Assembly: GCA_041391425.1 (NCBI GenBank)
Contig: JAWKNZ010000002.1
Location: 186,001 to 250,000, forward strand
DNA length: 64,000 nt
Reading direction: 5' to 3'
From: JAWKNZ01 sp041391425
GTDB taxonomy: Bacteria; Bdellovibrionota_B; Oligoflexia; Oligoflexales; JAWKNZ01
Below the pieces are notes generated by a model that was not told where the DNA came from, ran no database searches, and saw only the letters and a program-made list of their open reading frames with translations. Made by a program: the position numbers and the translations under genes. Below, in pieces: positions 55,640-64,000 of this stretch (its first letter is position 1; every line of letters starts with the position of its first letter).

Positions 55640-58255
55640 TTATTCAGAGATCACTTTCTTGTTCTCAATGAGCCATTGAGCGAACTCTCTTGGTTGACCC
55701 AAAGCGCTAGTTGTAGTTATATCTCGTCCTCCAATAGCGTTATTTAATGACTCTTTATATGCATCACTAACTGCTTTTTTCTCGTTAATACCCCAATCAG
55801 ATGCTACACCGCGATCTGATGAAAGCAAGCCGATCGTAGCTTTACGTGAAGTTGCCGAGTACTTGTAAATAGGAAGTACAAGCGTTTCTTTAACGGCATC
55901 AGTGGATTCAGCTTCTTTTGGTAAATCTACTTCTACAGTTATTGATCCTTCGGTTGCATTTAAGATTCGACTGACTTCTTTTGACAGGTAATCAAGAAAC
56001 TCGTATGATACGTCGCTGTCTGAAATATTTTTTAATTCACTGAAGCTTTCGACTTCTGCCGTAAGCAATGCATTAGCAAGTTTTTCAGCGAATAGAGCAA
56101 ATGTATTCTGCATTTGAGCAATTTCACTATCTGTGAATGCATATGATCCACCTGGTCCGACACCAGAGCGATACGCGTCGCTTTCGATAATTTGATTGAA
56201 CTTGCTAATAATCTGATTTTTATAATCAGTTGGTATTGTCCCCAGTATATTAGCCCAACCATTTAAAGCATGAACTTGTGAAAGAAGCTCATTATTTTGA
56301 GCACTCTGAATTCTGTCGATATATAAGTCTGAATCACTCTCAAATTGTCGATAAATAGCGATACTTTTTTGCTCGGTACTTAGTCCCGCTAAAGCAAAAC
56401 TCCTTGCTGAAAGTATGCCTTTTGCTAAGTCTGCTGCATTGATATTTATATCATTTAACGATAAGGCATCATTACCGACGGCAGGCGATTTTGCGTAGTT
56501 AATAAAGTATCTGGCTATTGAATCTGGAATTCTATTTAGACCTTCATCGAGTGCATCCCGTGCATATTCTTCCATCGATGAGCCGACATCAAATACATTG
56601 CAGTCATAAAAATGACCTCGGTGTGTATCGGTACAAAATAGCGGCGAGTCACTTTGTTTAGCTTCGATATCATTATATAGATAATTGATAGCCATTTGAT
56701 CATAAGCTAGAGGCTTTGACAAAATTTGTGTGCCAAGGACAGCACTGAAATTAAATGGTATGTAATCCATTACAGTAGAAGATACTTCTTTATCTGCGGG
56801 CACATTACCTGTAGTAAGGATGCTTTGAATAACGTCATCGCTTTCATTCAGACCATAATTTCCTGCCAGTGATCCAGCGAAGTTATGTCTTAGCCCTAAA
56901 GTGTGACCTACTTCGTGAGCTACCACTGTTCTGATATATGCTTTTGATAATGCTAGTATTTGATCATCAGATGCATTTTGTTGTAATAAATTGGATATGC
57001 CTTGAGCAAAGGAGTTGTTAAGGTCCGCGAAACATAATGCTTCTTGTTCAAATCCTTTAAGACTAACTCGGTGAAAGTCATGAGTATAGCTAGAGTGCGA
57101 TTGAGCAGTTCCATCATTTGACGATATTCTTCTCAATATATCTGCAGCAGCTCGGCGTCCTGATACTGCGAAGGCACTTGTCATGAAAACTTGAGCATTT
57201 AAAGTTTCGCCAGTTCGTGGGTCCATTTGTGCGTCAGCATAAGCGAATCCTGCATCTTTCCAATCAACCCACTGAACGACATTGTAATCATAGTCAGGAG
57301 CACTTGTGCCTTCAGGAGCATCGATAGCATGAACAATTTGTGAACCAAAAATTTTATTCCAGTATTCAATTCCTTCTTTTACTGCTTGTTTATAATCGTC
57401 TGGAGTATTTGCCGAGACAGCAAATGAGATGCCTTTACTATGATCGAATTTTGCCGCTAGTGTTTGCTGGCCACCTTGTTCATCGATAGTTGGAGATACT
57501 TGAAAGAATCCCATTTTGTCAAAACTACCTGTCTTGGTAGCTTTAAAATTTTCATTTACTTGATATGGTTCAAGACGGTAAGCAATCTGAGCTGGAATTG
57601 TTTTACCTTCGCCAGCTAGCTGTGCTACTTGAGTGATAATCAATTGATTGTCTTGCCTTAACTCAGCTTTCGTAAGGTAGCTGTGTTCAACCTTTTGCGA
57701 GCTATATAGCGTATCTGTTGTCGAAGCAGAAAAATCTGAAGCGTACCAACCGTTAAACGTATAGAGCTTGCTCATGCCTTTATTAAAATCAAAATAGATG
57801 TGTCTAGCATCTTCAGATAAAATATTAAATTCTGCTAAAATAACTTCCAATGGAATGGAAGTGTAGTACCTATGCCCTTTTGAAGCTTCGAGCATGAATA
57901 AGCTTGATCCTTGGCGTTTGAAGGCAACAACGCGCGATTTTAGACCATTGAAAGATGGCAAGAATGCTGTTGAGTTCAAACCTATGATGGCATTTGCTCT
58001 TAATAAAAATTCTTTATCTAAGGAGTTACTATCTAATCCTATGACGTATTCTTTACCTCCTGCTTCTGCAGAAGAATCGATGACTTCTTTAACGGCAAAA
58101 GATTTTGTAATATCAGCTGGAGCAGAAAACTCTGAACGGTTAGGTGTCCGGGAGCGTTTTTTGCCATTTGGTAATCCGCAAGAGCTCACCATTGCAATTC
58201 CCGTAAGACCAGCTAAGACAAAAGTGCTGATTTTAACTCTATTTGTTCGAAACAT
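55640..58255 (-). CDS. lipoprotein zinc metalloprotease (metzincin, EcxA/DUF5117-like)
   Basis: About 870 residues. The signal peptide has lipobox MVSSCG, fixing the start at ATG 58255 (AGGA upstream) rather than 58279. The zinc site is VVAHEVGHTLGLRHNFAGS, the extended H-E-x-x-H-x-x-G-x-x-H of metzincins, and the Met-turn is SSTVMDYIPFNF. The N-terminal half (ITKSFAVKEVIDSSAEAG) resembles the DUF5117/DUF5118 region of EcxA-type proteases. It is anchored in an envelope membrane or exposed on the surface, and probably cleaves proteins. Convergent with the vWA protein gene. Confidence 0.88.
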   Translation of the reverse strand: MFRTNRVKISTFVLAGLTGIAMVSSCGLPNGKKRSRTPNRSEFSAPADITKSFAVKEVIDSSAEAGGKEYVIGLDSNSLDKEFLLRANAIIGLNSTAFLPSFNGLKSRVVAFKRQGSSLFMLEASKGHRYYTSIPLEVILAEFNILSEDARHIYFDFNKGMSKLYTFNGWYASDFSASTTDTLYSSQKVEHSYLTKAELRQDNQLIITQVAQLAGEGKTIPAQIAYRLEPYQVNENFKATKTGSFDKMGFFQVSPTIDEQGGQQTLAAKFDHSKGISFAVSANTPDDYKQAVKEGIEYWNKIFGSQIVHAIDAPEGTSAPDYDYNVVQWVDWKDAGFAYADAQMDPRTGETLNAQVFMTSAFAVSGRRAAADILRRISSNDGTAQSHSSYTHDFHRVSLKGFEQEALCFADLNNSFAQGISNLLQQNASDDQILALSKAYIRTVVAHEVGHTLGLRHNFAGSLAGNYGLNESDDVIQSILTTGNVPADKEVSSTVMDYIPFNFSAVLGTQILSKPLAYDQMAINYLYNDIEAKQSDSPLFCTDTHRGHFYDCNVFDVGSSMEEYARDALDEGLNRIPDSIARYFINYAKSPAVGNDALSLNDININAADLAKGILSARSFALAGLSTEQKSIAIYRQFESDSDLYIDRIQSAQNNELLSQVHALNGWANILGTIPTDYKNQIISKFNQIIESDAYRSGVGPGGSYAFTDSEIAQMQNTFALFAEKLANALLTAEVESFSELKNISDSDVSYEFLDYLSKEVSRILNATEGSITVEVDLPKEAESTDAVKETLVLPIYKYSATSRKATIGLLSSDRGVASDWGINEKKAVSDAYKESLNNAIGGRDITTTSALGQPREFAQWLIENKKVISE

Positions 58256-58361
58256 ATTAGATCCTATCAATAAGTCCACATTACAGATTTTAAGAACGAA
58301 AACTTGTTACAAAAGGTTTTTTTGATTAATGGAGTTGGCCATATATGAAACTACGGCACGT

Positions 58362-58391
58362 CAAAATGATCACTTTTTATACATCATTTTG
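58362..58391. terminator. hairpin upstream of the metalloprotease gene, after nothing obvious
   Basis: CAAAATGAT (58362-58370) pairs with ATCATTTTG (58383-58391). It lies between bamD (ends at 58502, minus) and the metalloprotease start. It may be the end of the bamD transcript or an operator. Confidence 0.4.
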
Positions 58392-58501
58392 CTTACTGGG
58401 TCAATGAAAAACAAATTAGGCCGGCCGTATGGCGGGCGCTAGGAAGGTAAAAACCTTATTAATGCGCTGTAATTTAATAAGATTTTACATTGATGAGCCG
58501 T

Positions 58502-59254
58502 TTATTTCGATGCTTTATCTTTCAGTGACCGAGCCTTTTCTAATAGCTGTTTTGCAGACATATTTTTAAAATATAGGTTTTTATCGGAATCTGGTTGTTC
58601 AGTCTTTTGTTTGGCAAGTTTTTCGAGGGCTGAAGATGCAGCTAATGCGGCACGCAATTGGATGTCTTTATACTCTCCATATTTATCCGCAATTTTAAGG
58701 TTACGATGGGCGCATGCATGCCAAATTTCTTGCTTACAATAAAACTTAGCTACGAATTCTTCTGACTTAGCAATCCGCAGCCGTCCATCCTTAATGTTAT
58801 CTTTTGCTAATTTGGAGTATTGGCTGTTAGGATATTTGCTTACGAGTTTTTCCCATTTTTCAATAGATTTAGCGGTGTATTCTTGCTCTCGATCAATTTC
58901 TTCTGGAGCGTCTGCCCAATAAGAAGCCCCCACGCGATAAAGGGCAAAATCTACTTTTGGATGTTTTGGATGTAGTTTAGCAAACTGCTCGTAGGCGACT
59001 GCTGCCTCGGTAAATTGTCCTAATTGGAAGTGGCTATTTGCTATTAAAAGTTCAGCTTCTATTGCATACTTGCTATATGGGAAACGGGCTTTAAATTCTG
59101 CGAGCTTTGTTAGAGCAATTTCGTAGTTTTCATCGTCGTACGGCTCTTTTGCAACTAGGTAGGATTTTTCTGAATCGTTGGGATCAAACTCTTTTTCGCT
59201 ACAACTGGCTACAACCAAAAGAAAAAGGGAGCAAAATATCGACTTTTTAAACAA
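58502..59254 (-). CDS. bamD: outer-membrane assembly lipoprotein BamD
   Basis: A BAM-complex lipoprotein that helps BamA insert beta-barrels. The signal peptide MFKKSIFCSLFLLVVASC carries the lipobox. TPR-like repeats follow: YDDENYEIALTKLAEFKARF, then YSKYAIEAELLIANSHFQLG, FTEAAVAYEQFAKLHPKHPK and VDFALYRVGASYW, the order of BamD/ComL. 250 residues, normal length. The start is TTG with GAGG upstream. Because the protein is essential, its integrity argues that the sequence is reliable here. Confidence 0.92.
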   Translation of the reverse strand: MFKKSIFCSLFLLVVASCSEKEFDPNDSEKSYLVAKEPYDDENYEIALTKLAEFKARFPYSKYAIEAELLIANSHFQLGQFTEAAVAYEQFAKLHPKHPKVDFALYRVGASYWADAPEEIDREQEYTAKSIEKWEKLVSKYPNSQYSKLAKDNIKDGRLRIAKSEEFVAKFYCKQEIWHACAHRNLKIADKYGEYKDIQLRAALAASSALEKLAKQKTEQPDSDKNLYFKNMSAKQLLEKARSLKDKASK

Positions 59255-59599
59255 ACCTCACCTCGCAGTGTATGTAATTTTACTACATCATACTTAAGCC
59301 ATGCCGATACCATAGTGTATCTGGATGTAAAGTAGCACAACAATCGAAAATTTATCTTATTTTTTGGATTATGAATGGTTAACTTTCTTCATATTGTATT
59401 AACGTTTAGGCTAAATCCCATTATTACTATTAAAATTAACTGGTTATGTGCTTGTGAGAATTTTTCTTAAAAATAGTTGCCATATTCTCTTGTTGGTAGA
59501 AGGCTATCAAAAAAGCTTATTATATGAGCATTTTGATTCATAAATTTTAGATATGTGTTAAATATAAAATGGGGCTGAGGCCTGTAAGTAAAACATACA
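59255..59599. other. intergenic gap, 345 bases
   Basis: AT-rich divergent gap between bamD and the tonB-like gene, presumably carrying both promoters. No gene is seen. Confidence 0.4.
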
Positions 59600-60610
59600 A
59601 TGAAACCTATAAAGCAGACCAGGAAAGAAAATCAGCTCAAAGTGAAGTTACCTATACAAAAAAAGTATAAAAGGAGAGGCCTTGAGGCAAATACGCTGCG
59701 AAGCCCTGGTTATTTTATTCTTTTTGCAGTGCTTCTCTCAATAATTATCCATTTTTCATCTTTCTTGTCACTCAGCCATATCAAAAAGGATTTTTCGCAT
59801 TTAACTCCACCAAAGTCACAGCCAATTAAAATCAATATTGTTGAAAAGAAGCCTGATCCACAAGAAGCAAAGAAATTAGTGGAAACGCCTCTGAAGAAAA
59901 CTGAGCCGGCGCAGGATGCAAAGCATTATGGTGTGAACGATCATCAGACCAAAAAAGAAACGATTAAGAAAAAAGCTAACGATAAACAATTAAAGTTAGC
60001 AAGGGCTGGAAAGCGCGGTAATAGCCAGAATGAAAATAAAAAAGACACAACAAAGAAAGATTTACAAAAAGTTGTAGAAAAGGTGCCTGAAAAGACTCTA
60101 CCTCCTAATGAATTGCCCGGAAGTTATAAAGGTAGTTTGACTATTGCAGGTGCCAAAAAAAGAAGTAAACCTCGCAATGCATATGAAAAGTTATTGAACC
60201 AATCTTTTGATCAATTGCAGGGAGAAATTGACGCAGGTTATCAAGAGTATATCGATTATAAAGCGGAAGAGGGCGAACGCATTGATCTCAATACGCAAGA
60301 GTACCGTTACGTCGGTTATTTTACAGTATTGCGCAAGTCGATAGAGTTAGTTTGGAATTATCCAATAGATGCTGCACGTAAAGGGTGGCAGGGAACGGTT
60401 CAGCTTGAATTTACTATTGCAGCTAATGGAGATGTGTCGAATATAAAAGTATTGAATAGCTCTGGATACTCTATTTTGGATAGAGCGATTGTTGATGCCC
60501 TTAAATTAGCATCCCCATTTGCACCATTGCCGAAAGGATTTGGTAAGGAGAGATTGGTTATCTCGGGTTCTTTTAACTATGTTCTCCAAGGGTATGCTTC
60601 AGGGCATTAA
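59600..60610 (+). CDS. tonB: TonB-family energy transducer
   Basis: 336 residues. A basic cytoplasmic start is followed by one transmembrane helix (GYFILFAVLLSIIIHFSSFL). A long Lys/Pro/Glu-rich periplasmic linker follows to about residue 230, and then a TonB C-terminal domain (VQLEFTIAANGDVSNIKVLN, SSGYSILDRAIVDALKLASP). It couples inner-membrane proton-motive force to outer-membrane transport or to envelope movement. ExbB and ExbD genes are not adjacent, and the cytoplasmic extension is longer than usual. The symbol is given by family. Confidence 0.8.
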   Translation: MKPIKQTRKENQLKVKLPIQKKYKRRGLEANTLRSPGYFILFAVLLSIIIHFSSFLSLSHIKKDFSHLTPPKSQPIKINIVEKKPDPQEAKKLVETPLKKTEPAQDAKHYGVNDHQTKKETIKKKANDKQLKLARAGKRGNSQNENKKDTTKKDLQKVVEKVPEKTLPPNELPGSYKGSLTIAGAKKRSKPRNAYEKLLNQSFDQLQGEIDAGYQEYIDYKAEEGERIDLNTQEYRYVGYFTVLRKSIELVWNYPIDAARKGWQGTVQLEFTIAANGDVSNIKVLNSSGYSILDRAIVDALKLASPFAPLPKGFGKERLVISGSFNYVLQGYASGH

Positions 60611-60873
60611 GAAGCATTTTTCTATATACAAAATATTGAAGGTGCTGAAAAAGTATCGAATTTTTAAACATATTGCGAACTTAGCATTCTTAAAGAGTAT
60701 ATTAGTGGTGCGTATGATCAACTATTATGCAGTGGATAAATTAAGCATATCAACCATCCAGAGCCTCACAGTTGAGTTGGGGAAGATTTATATTAAAATA
60801 GATGTAGGTGTGGGATAGAATCATAATTTCAACAAAGAACGCTTAATTTTGGAGCAGTCTTATTAAGATTTTT

Positions 60874-62229
60874 TTGCATAAATTCCAATTTATTTTATTA
60901 TTTGTCGTTTCTTGCCAATCATCCCAGAGTTTTAAAATTGGGAGTGAGCAGCTATCAAAACCTGAGCTTGATTCTACCTCAGCGCCCTCTGAAGATAAGG
61001 ATGATGAGATAGATCGGCAGGATGCCTTTACAAGCGAATCTACTGAAGTAGTCGATGATCATGATGAACACTGCAAGGACGACATATATACGAAGTACCT
61101 TGTTAGCGAATATAAAAAGCAAAATAAAGCCAAGCGTTATAAGAATCGACGGATGCAAGCGCGTTATTTAAGAAATCGTGAAAGTGAGGCTTTGCACTAT
61201 GCAGCGAGTCGTATAAAGGGACAGGCTATTGATCAGATGGGGACATTTCCTCTGCTGAGTAATCAAAGAGTAGAGTTTTGGCTGCGTTACTTTAAGACCG
61301 TAGGTAAACAAACGTTTTTGAAGTGGATCGTTCGTGGAGAGTCTGTCAAACATATTATAGAGCCTATACTTAATGCTGAAGGTGTACCTGCTGAACTGTT
61401 TTATCTTGCAATGGTAGAGTCTGGGTTTAACCATAAAGCTTACTCAAGCGCTCGAGCAACCGGAACCTGGCAGTTTATGAAAGGTACAGCTAAGCTCTAT
61501 GGTTTAAAAATTGATTATTGGCTCGATGAGCGTCGGGACCCAGCTAAATCGACAATAGCAGCAGCGCGTTTTTTGAAAGACCTTTATCGGCGCTTTGGTG
61601 ATTGGCATCTAGCATTGGCTGCATATAATGCAGGGCCAGGTAAAGTCGCTAGGGCTATTCGTAAATCTGGCTCGAATAATTTTTGGAAGTTAGCGGAAGG
61701 TAAGTACTTAAGTAAAGAGACGAAAAATTATGTTCCTAAATTAATTGCTGCTGTCATCATTTCTAAAAACCCTGAGTTGCACGGTTTTAATTTAAATGCC
61801 GATCCTAATAATAAGCTGCCTATGACGTTTATTCCAGTAGACAGACCTGTGAGGCTAGAAGATATTTCTGAAAAGTTAGATTTGTCGCTTTCTAAGTTAA
61901 TATCTTGGAACCCTGAGCTGATTAGAGGGATTACACCGCCTGAGCGAATTTGGAAAGGGACAGCCGGTTATCAATTGCGCTTGCCAGAGAAGTATTTATC
62001 GTTGTTTACTGAAATAGAGCCGCAGTTAGACTATATAGAAATAAAAGATGTTTTGATCCATAAGATTGAAACAGGAGACACCTTGTATGGAATATCAAAA
62101 AAATATAAAGTCTCAGTAAATAAAATTTTGCAGGTAAACCCCAAATTATCTCCAAAACGGTTGCGGGTAGGAAAGCAAGTTGCTATTCCAATACCTGCGA
62201 TTATTAGTAAAAAGAAAAGTATGTCTTAG
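60874..62229 (+). CDS. mltD: membrane-bound lytic murein transglycosylase with LysM (MltD-like)
   Basis: It cleaves peptidoglycan glycan strands with formation of anhydro-MurNAc. The signal peptide FQFILLFVVSC carries a lipobox. The SLT domain has the catalytic Glu in FYLAMVESGFNHKAYSSARA, then TGTWQFMKGTAKLYGL and LALAAYNAGPGKVARAIRKS. One LysM domain is at the end (HKIETGDTLYGISKKYKVSV). The open frame starts at TTG 60874, but the codons AAG, ATT, TTT, TTG upstream are in frame back to ATT 60862, which has GGAG seven bases before it and would add the Lys expected in a signal peptide. Confidence 0.9.
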   Translation: MHKFQFILLFVVSCQSSQSFKIGSEQLSKPELDSTSAPSEDKDDEIDRQDAFTSESTEVVDDHDEHCKDDIYTKYLVSEYKKQNKAKRYKNRRMQARYLRNRESEALHYAASRIKGQAIDQMGTFPLLSNQRVEFWLRYFKTVGKQTFLKWIVRGESVKHIIEPILNAEGVPAELFYLAMVESGFNHKAYSSARATGTWQFMKGTAKLYGLKIDYWLDERRDPAKSTIAAARFLKDLYRRFGDWHLALAAYNAGPGKVARAIRKSGSNNFWKLAEGKYLSKETKNYVPKLIAAVIISKNPELHGFNLNADPNNKLPMTFIPVDRPVRLEDISEKLDLSLSKLISWNPELIRGITPPERIWKGTAGYQLRLPEKYLSLFTEIEPQLDYIEIKDVLIHKIETGDTLYGISKKYKVSVNKILQVNPKLSPKRLRVGKQVAIPIPAIISKKKSMS

Positions 62230-62244
62230 GTGGGTTAGAGTTCT

Positions 62245-63396
62245 ATGAAAGATCGAGAACCGTTTATTAAAGAGCGCCTATTTTGTCCAGGGCCTACGCC
62301 TGTTCCAATTGAAGCAAAAATAGCTGCGGTTTCAAATTCCGTGTACCATCGAACAGAAGAATTTTTTTCGACTTTTTATCAGTGTCGGCAATTATTGGCA
62401 CCGATTTTTGGTGGGGCTGGTTTGCCTTTAATCCTTACATCTTCTGGTACAGGAGCTATGGAAGCTGCTGTTGTTAACCTTACCCAAACCGAAGATGAAG
62501 TTATTACTGTTACGGCTGGAAAATTTGGTGAGCGTTGGCATGATTTGACATCAGCATATGGTTGTAAGGTTCATACATTAGAGGTTGAGTGGGGATCTGC
62601 ACCACGTGCTGAGCAAATTGTTGGGTTGCTCAAAAAACACCCAAAAACTAAAGCTATTTTTATTCATGCCAATGAAACTTCGACCGGAGTTTATTTTCCA
62701 CTTGAAAAATTTCTAAAGGAAATTCGTAAGGAGTCAGACTGTTTAGTTGTAGTCGATGCTATTTCAGCTCTAGGTGCCCATGAAATGAGAATGGATGATT
62801 GGAAAATAGACTGTGTGGTATCGGGGAGCCAGAAAGGATTTGGCATTCCTCCCGGGCTGTCTTTTATTGCATTGTCGGATCGTGCATGGCAACAGATTTC
62901 AAAGAGGGAGAAATTTTATTTTGATCTAAAAAAGGAGGCTAAAGGCCAGGATAAGGGAGCTTCAGCCTTTACGCCTGCATCTAGTTTGATCGCAAGTCTA
63001 AGGGTGTCTTTAGATAAGTTGCATGAGTATGGCATTGCACAGGTTTTAGAACACCATAGGAATATGGCTCATGCCGTCCGTGATGGCATCCTTGCCTTGG
63101 GTTTAGATCTAGTGGTAAAAGAAAATTTTTCACATTCACTGACTTCGGTATGGGTTCCTCAAGGGATCGATGGCTCGCTTTTATTAAAATCTCTCAAAGA
63201 TAGGTATGGTGCGGTTTTTGCTGGTGGTCAAGAGAAGCTTAAAGGGCGTATTTTACGTTTTGCTCATTTAGGTTTTTCTGATCGTTTTGATGTTCTTTCG
63301 GGCATGGCTGCATTAGAGTTTGCTTTGAAGGATGTTGGGTATCAATTCGATGTTGGAGCTGGAGTCACTGCTTTAATGAAGTCTTTAACTCAGTAA
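62245..63396 (+). CDS. class V PLP aminotransferase (alanine-glyoxylate/serine-pyruvate type)
   Basis: 383 residues. FCPGPTPVPIEAKIAAVSNS and VYHRTEEF begin the conserved N-terminus. LTSSGTGAMEAAV binds the PLP phosphate, VVDAISALGAHEMRMDDW contains the Asp contacting the pyridine N, and VSGSQKGFGIPPG carries the Schiff-base Lys. It is related to alanine-glyoxylate aminotransferase and to serine-pyruvate aminotransferases used in serine/glycine metabolism; substrates cannot be decided. It follows mltD after 15 bases and may be co-transcribed. Confidence 0.9.
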   Translation: MKDREPFIKERLFCPGPTPVPIEAKIAAVSNSVYHRTEEFFSTFYQCRQLLAPIFGGAGLPLILTSSGTGAMEAAVVNLTQTEDEVITVTAGKFGERWHDLTSAYGCKVHTLEVEWGSAPRAEQIVGLLKKHPKTKAIFIHANETSTGVYFPLEKFLKEIRKESDCLVVVDAISALGAHEMRMDDWKIDCVVSGSQKGFGIPPGLSFIALSDRAWQQISKREKFYFDLKKEAKGQDKGASAFTPASSLIASLRVSLDKLHEYGIAQVLEHHRNMAHAVRDGILALGLDLVVKENFSHSLTSVWVPQGIDGSLLLKSLKDRYGAVFAGGQEKLKGRILRFAHLGFSDRFDVLSGMAALEFALKDVGYQFDVGAGVTALMKSLTQ

Positions 63397-63597
63397 TAAA
63401 CAAATGTCCAAAGAAATGGCATGATGTTTTTTTTTGAAGGAAGTTAAGAAGTTTTTGCCTACAACCCTTCTGGCTCGTTATCTATAGGCATACGCAATTA
63501 TCCGATTTTCAATACCTTTTAGTCATGAACTGGTGTAAAATAGATCTTATCAATTCTATAATTGTGAGACATTCTATAAATATGATTAGAGGGACTG

Positions 63598-64000
63598 GTG
63601 GCTGGCGTTGACGATGACCAAAGCGTCGAGGATACAGAGTCTTATAATGAGACACATGAAGATAGCGCGGAAAAGAAAACTGTAAACAAATCATATTCTA
63701 ATAAGCGGACAAATATTATTCTTGTTGGCTTGCCAGGTTGTGGAAAATCCAGCACTGGCTGGTTGCTGGCTAAGCAGATGGGGCTCGGCTTTTTTGACAC
63801 CGATGAATGGATTGTCAGTCTTTCTAGGAAGCCGATTGTTGAGATTTTTAAAAATGAAGGTGAATCGGGCTTTCGTAAATACGAAGAGCAAGTTGTGAAA
63901 TTCATCTCTAACATCCAAAATCATGTGATTTCTATTGGCGGTGGCTTACTAGAAAGTGATGAAAATTGGAAAATCCTTGAGTCACGAGGTCGTCTTGTTT
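63598..64000 (+). CDS. aroK: shikimate kinase (3' partial)
   Basis: It phosphorylates shikimate with ATP, in the cytoplasm. The start is GTG 63598 with AGAGGGA upstream; a stop lies in frame at 63583. An acidic extension of about 37 residues (VAGVDDDQSVEDTESYNETH and on) precedes the kinase core. Walker A is GLPGCGKSSTGW. The shikimate-binding Asp is in FFDTDEW, the Arg in FRKYEEQV, and the GGG in ISIGGGLLES. It runs past the end of the window. Together with the aroB-like gene at 43 kb it points to a shikimate pathway, but they are not linked here. Confidence 0.9.
   Translation, partial: MAGVDDDQSVEDTESYNETHEDSAEKKTVNKSYSNKRTNIILVGLPGCGKSSTGWLLAKQMGLGFFDTDEWIVSLSRKPIVEIFKNEGESGFRKYEEQVVKFISNIQNHVISIGGGLLESDENWKILESRGRLV

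Overview
The window is AT-rich (roughly 38% G+C by eye) Gram-negative chromosome: BamD, TonB, MltD, MurJ, a class A PBP and many lipoproteins. A TIGR02147-family regulator, large secreted metzincin and trypsin/P-domain proteases, a vWA lipoprotein and a fused isobutyryl-CoA mutase fit Bdellovibrionota/Oligoflexia. That placement is inference; no rRNA is present.

Layout. 0-8.8 kb: gpmI (5' end outside the window), mazG, an LTA-synthase-like sulfatase, a soluble histidine kinase coupled to a DsbA-fold/PAS fusion protein, a tautomerase, a lipoprotein and the TIGR02147 regulator. 8.8-12.9 kb: a four-gene operon (FtsX-type permease, LolA-like protein, beta-barrel protein, LolD-like ATPase), every gene broken by frameshifts. 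13-21.7 kb: a secreted trypsin/P-domain protease, a frameshifted sorbosone-dehydrogenase-like lipoprotein, a frameshifted S41 peptidase, an HTH regulator, an intact lipoprotein and a broken one. 21.9-28.3 kb: aldo/keto reductase; marR with a double-GNAT protein; an MFS transporter with a haem-binding protein; and a His-rich/HupE/DUF6488 set that looks like metal homeostasis.

29.3-31.3 kb: thrS without a TGS domain, behind a Thr-rich leader peptide and a strong terminator, which is a ribosome-mediated attenuator. 31.6-34.4 kb: small accessory genes (YdeI-like, PhnB-like, macro domain, MazG-like), two of them flanked by a 63-bp direct repeat. 34.4-42.5 kb: a mobile region with two IS21 remnants, a complete IS3 element, a TrlF-like ATPase beheaded by IS3, an unrecognised protein with a HEPN-like motif, and a large serine recombinase ending at the 3' end of tRNA-Asn. 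The ATPase and HEPN-like pair is the best candidate here for an undescribed anti-phage module.

42.6-64 kb is ordinary core genome: response regulator, aroB-like gene, icmF, murJ, a class A PBP whose transpeptidase motifs are lost, vWA lipoprotein, metalloprotease, bamD, tonB, mltD, a class V aminotransferase and the start of aroK. A 183-bp nested palindrome at 44.9 kb stands out.

Single-base frameshifts are frequent, especially at 8.8-21.7 kb, and several are in homopolymers. One is in thrS, normally an essential gene, so sequencing error must be excluded before any gene here is called dead.
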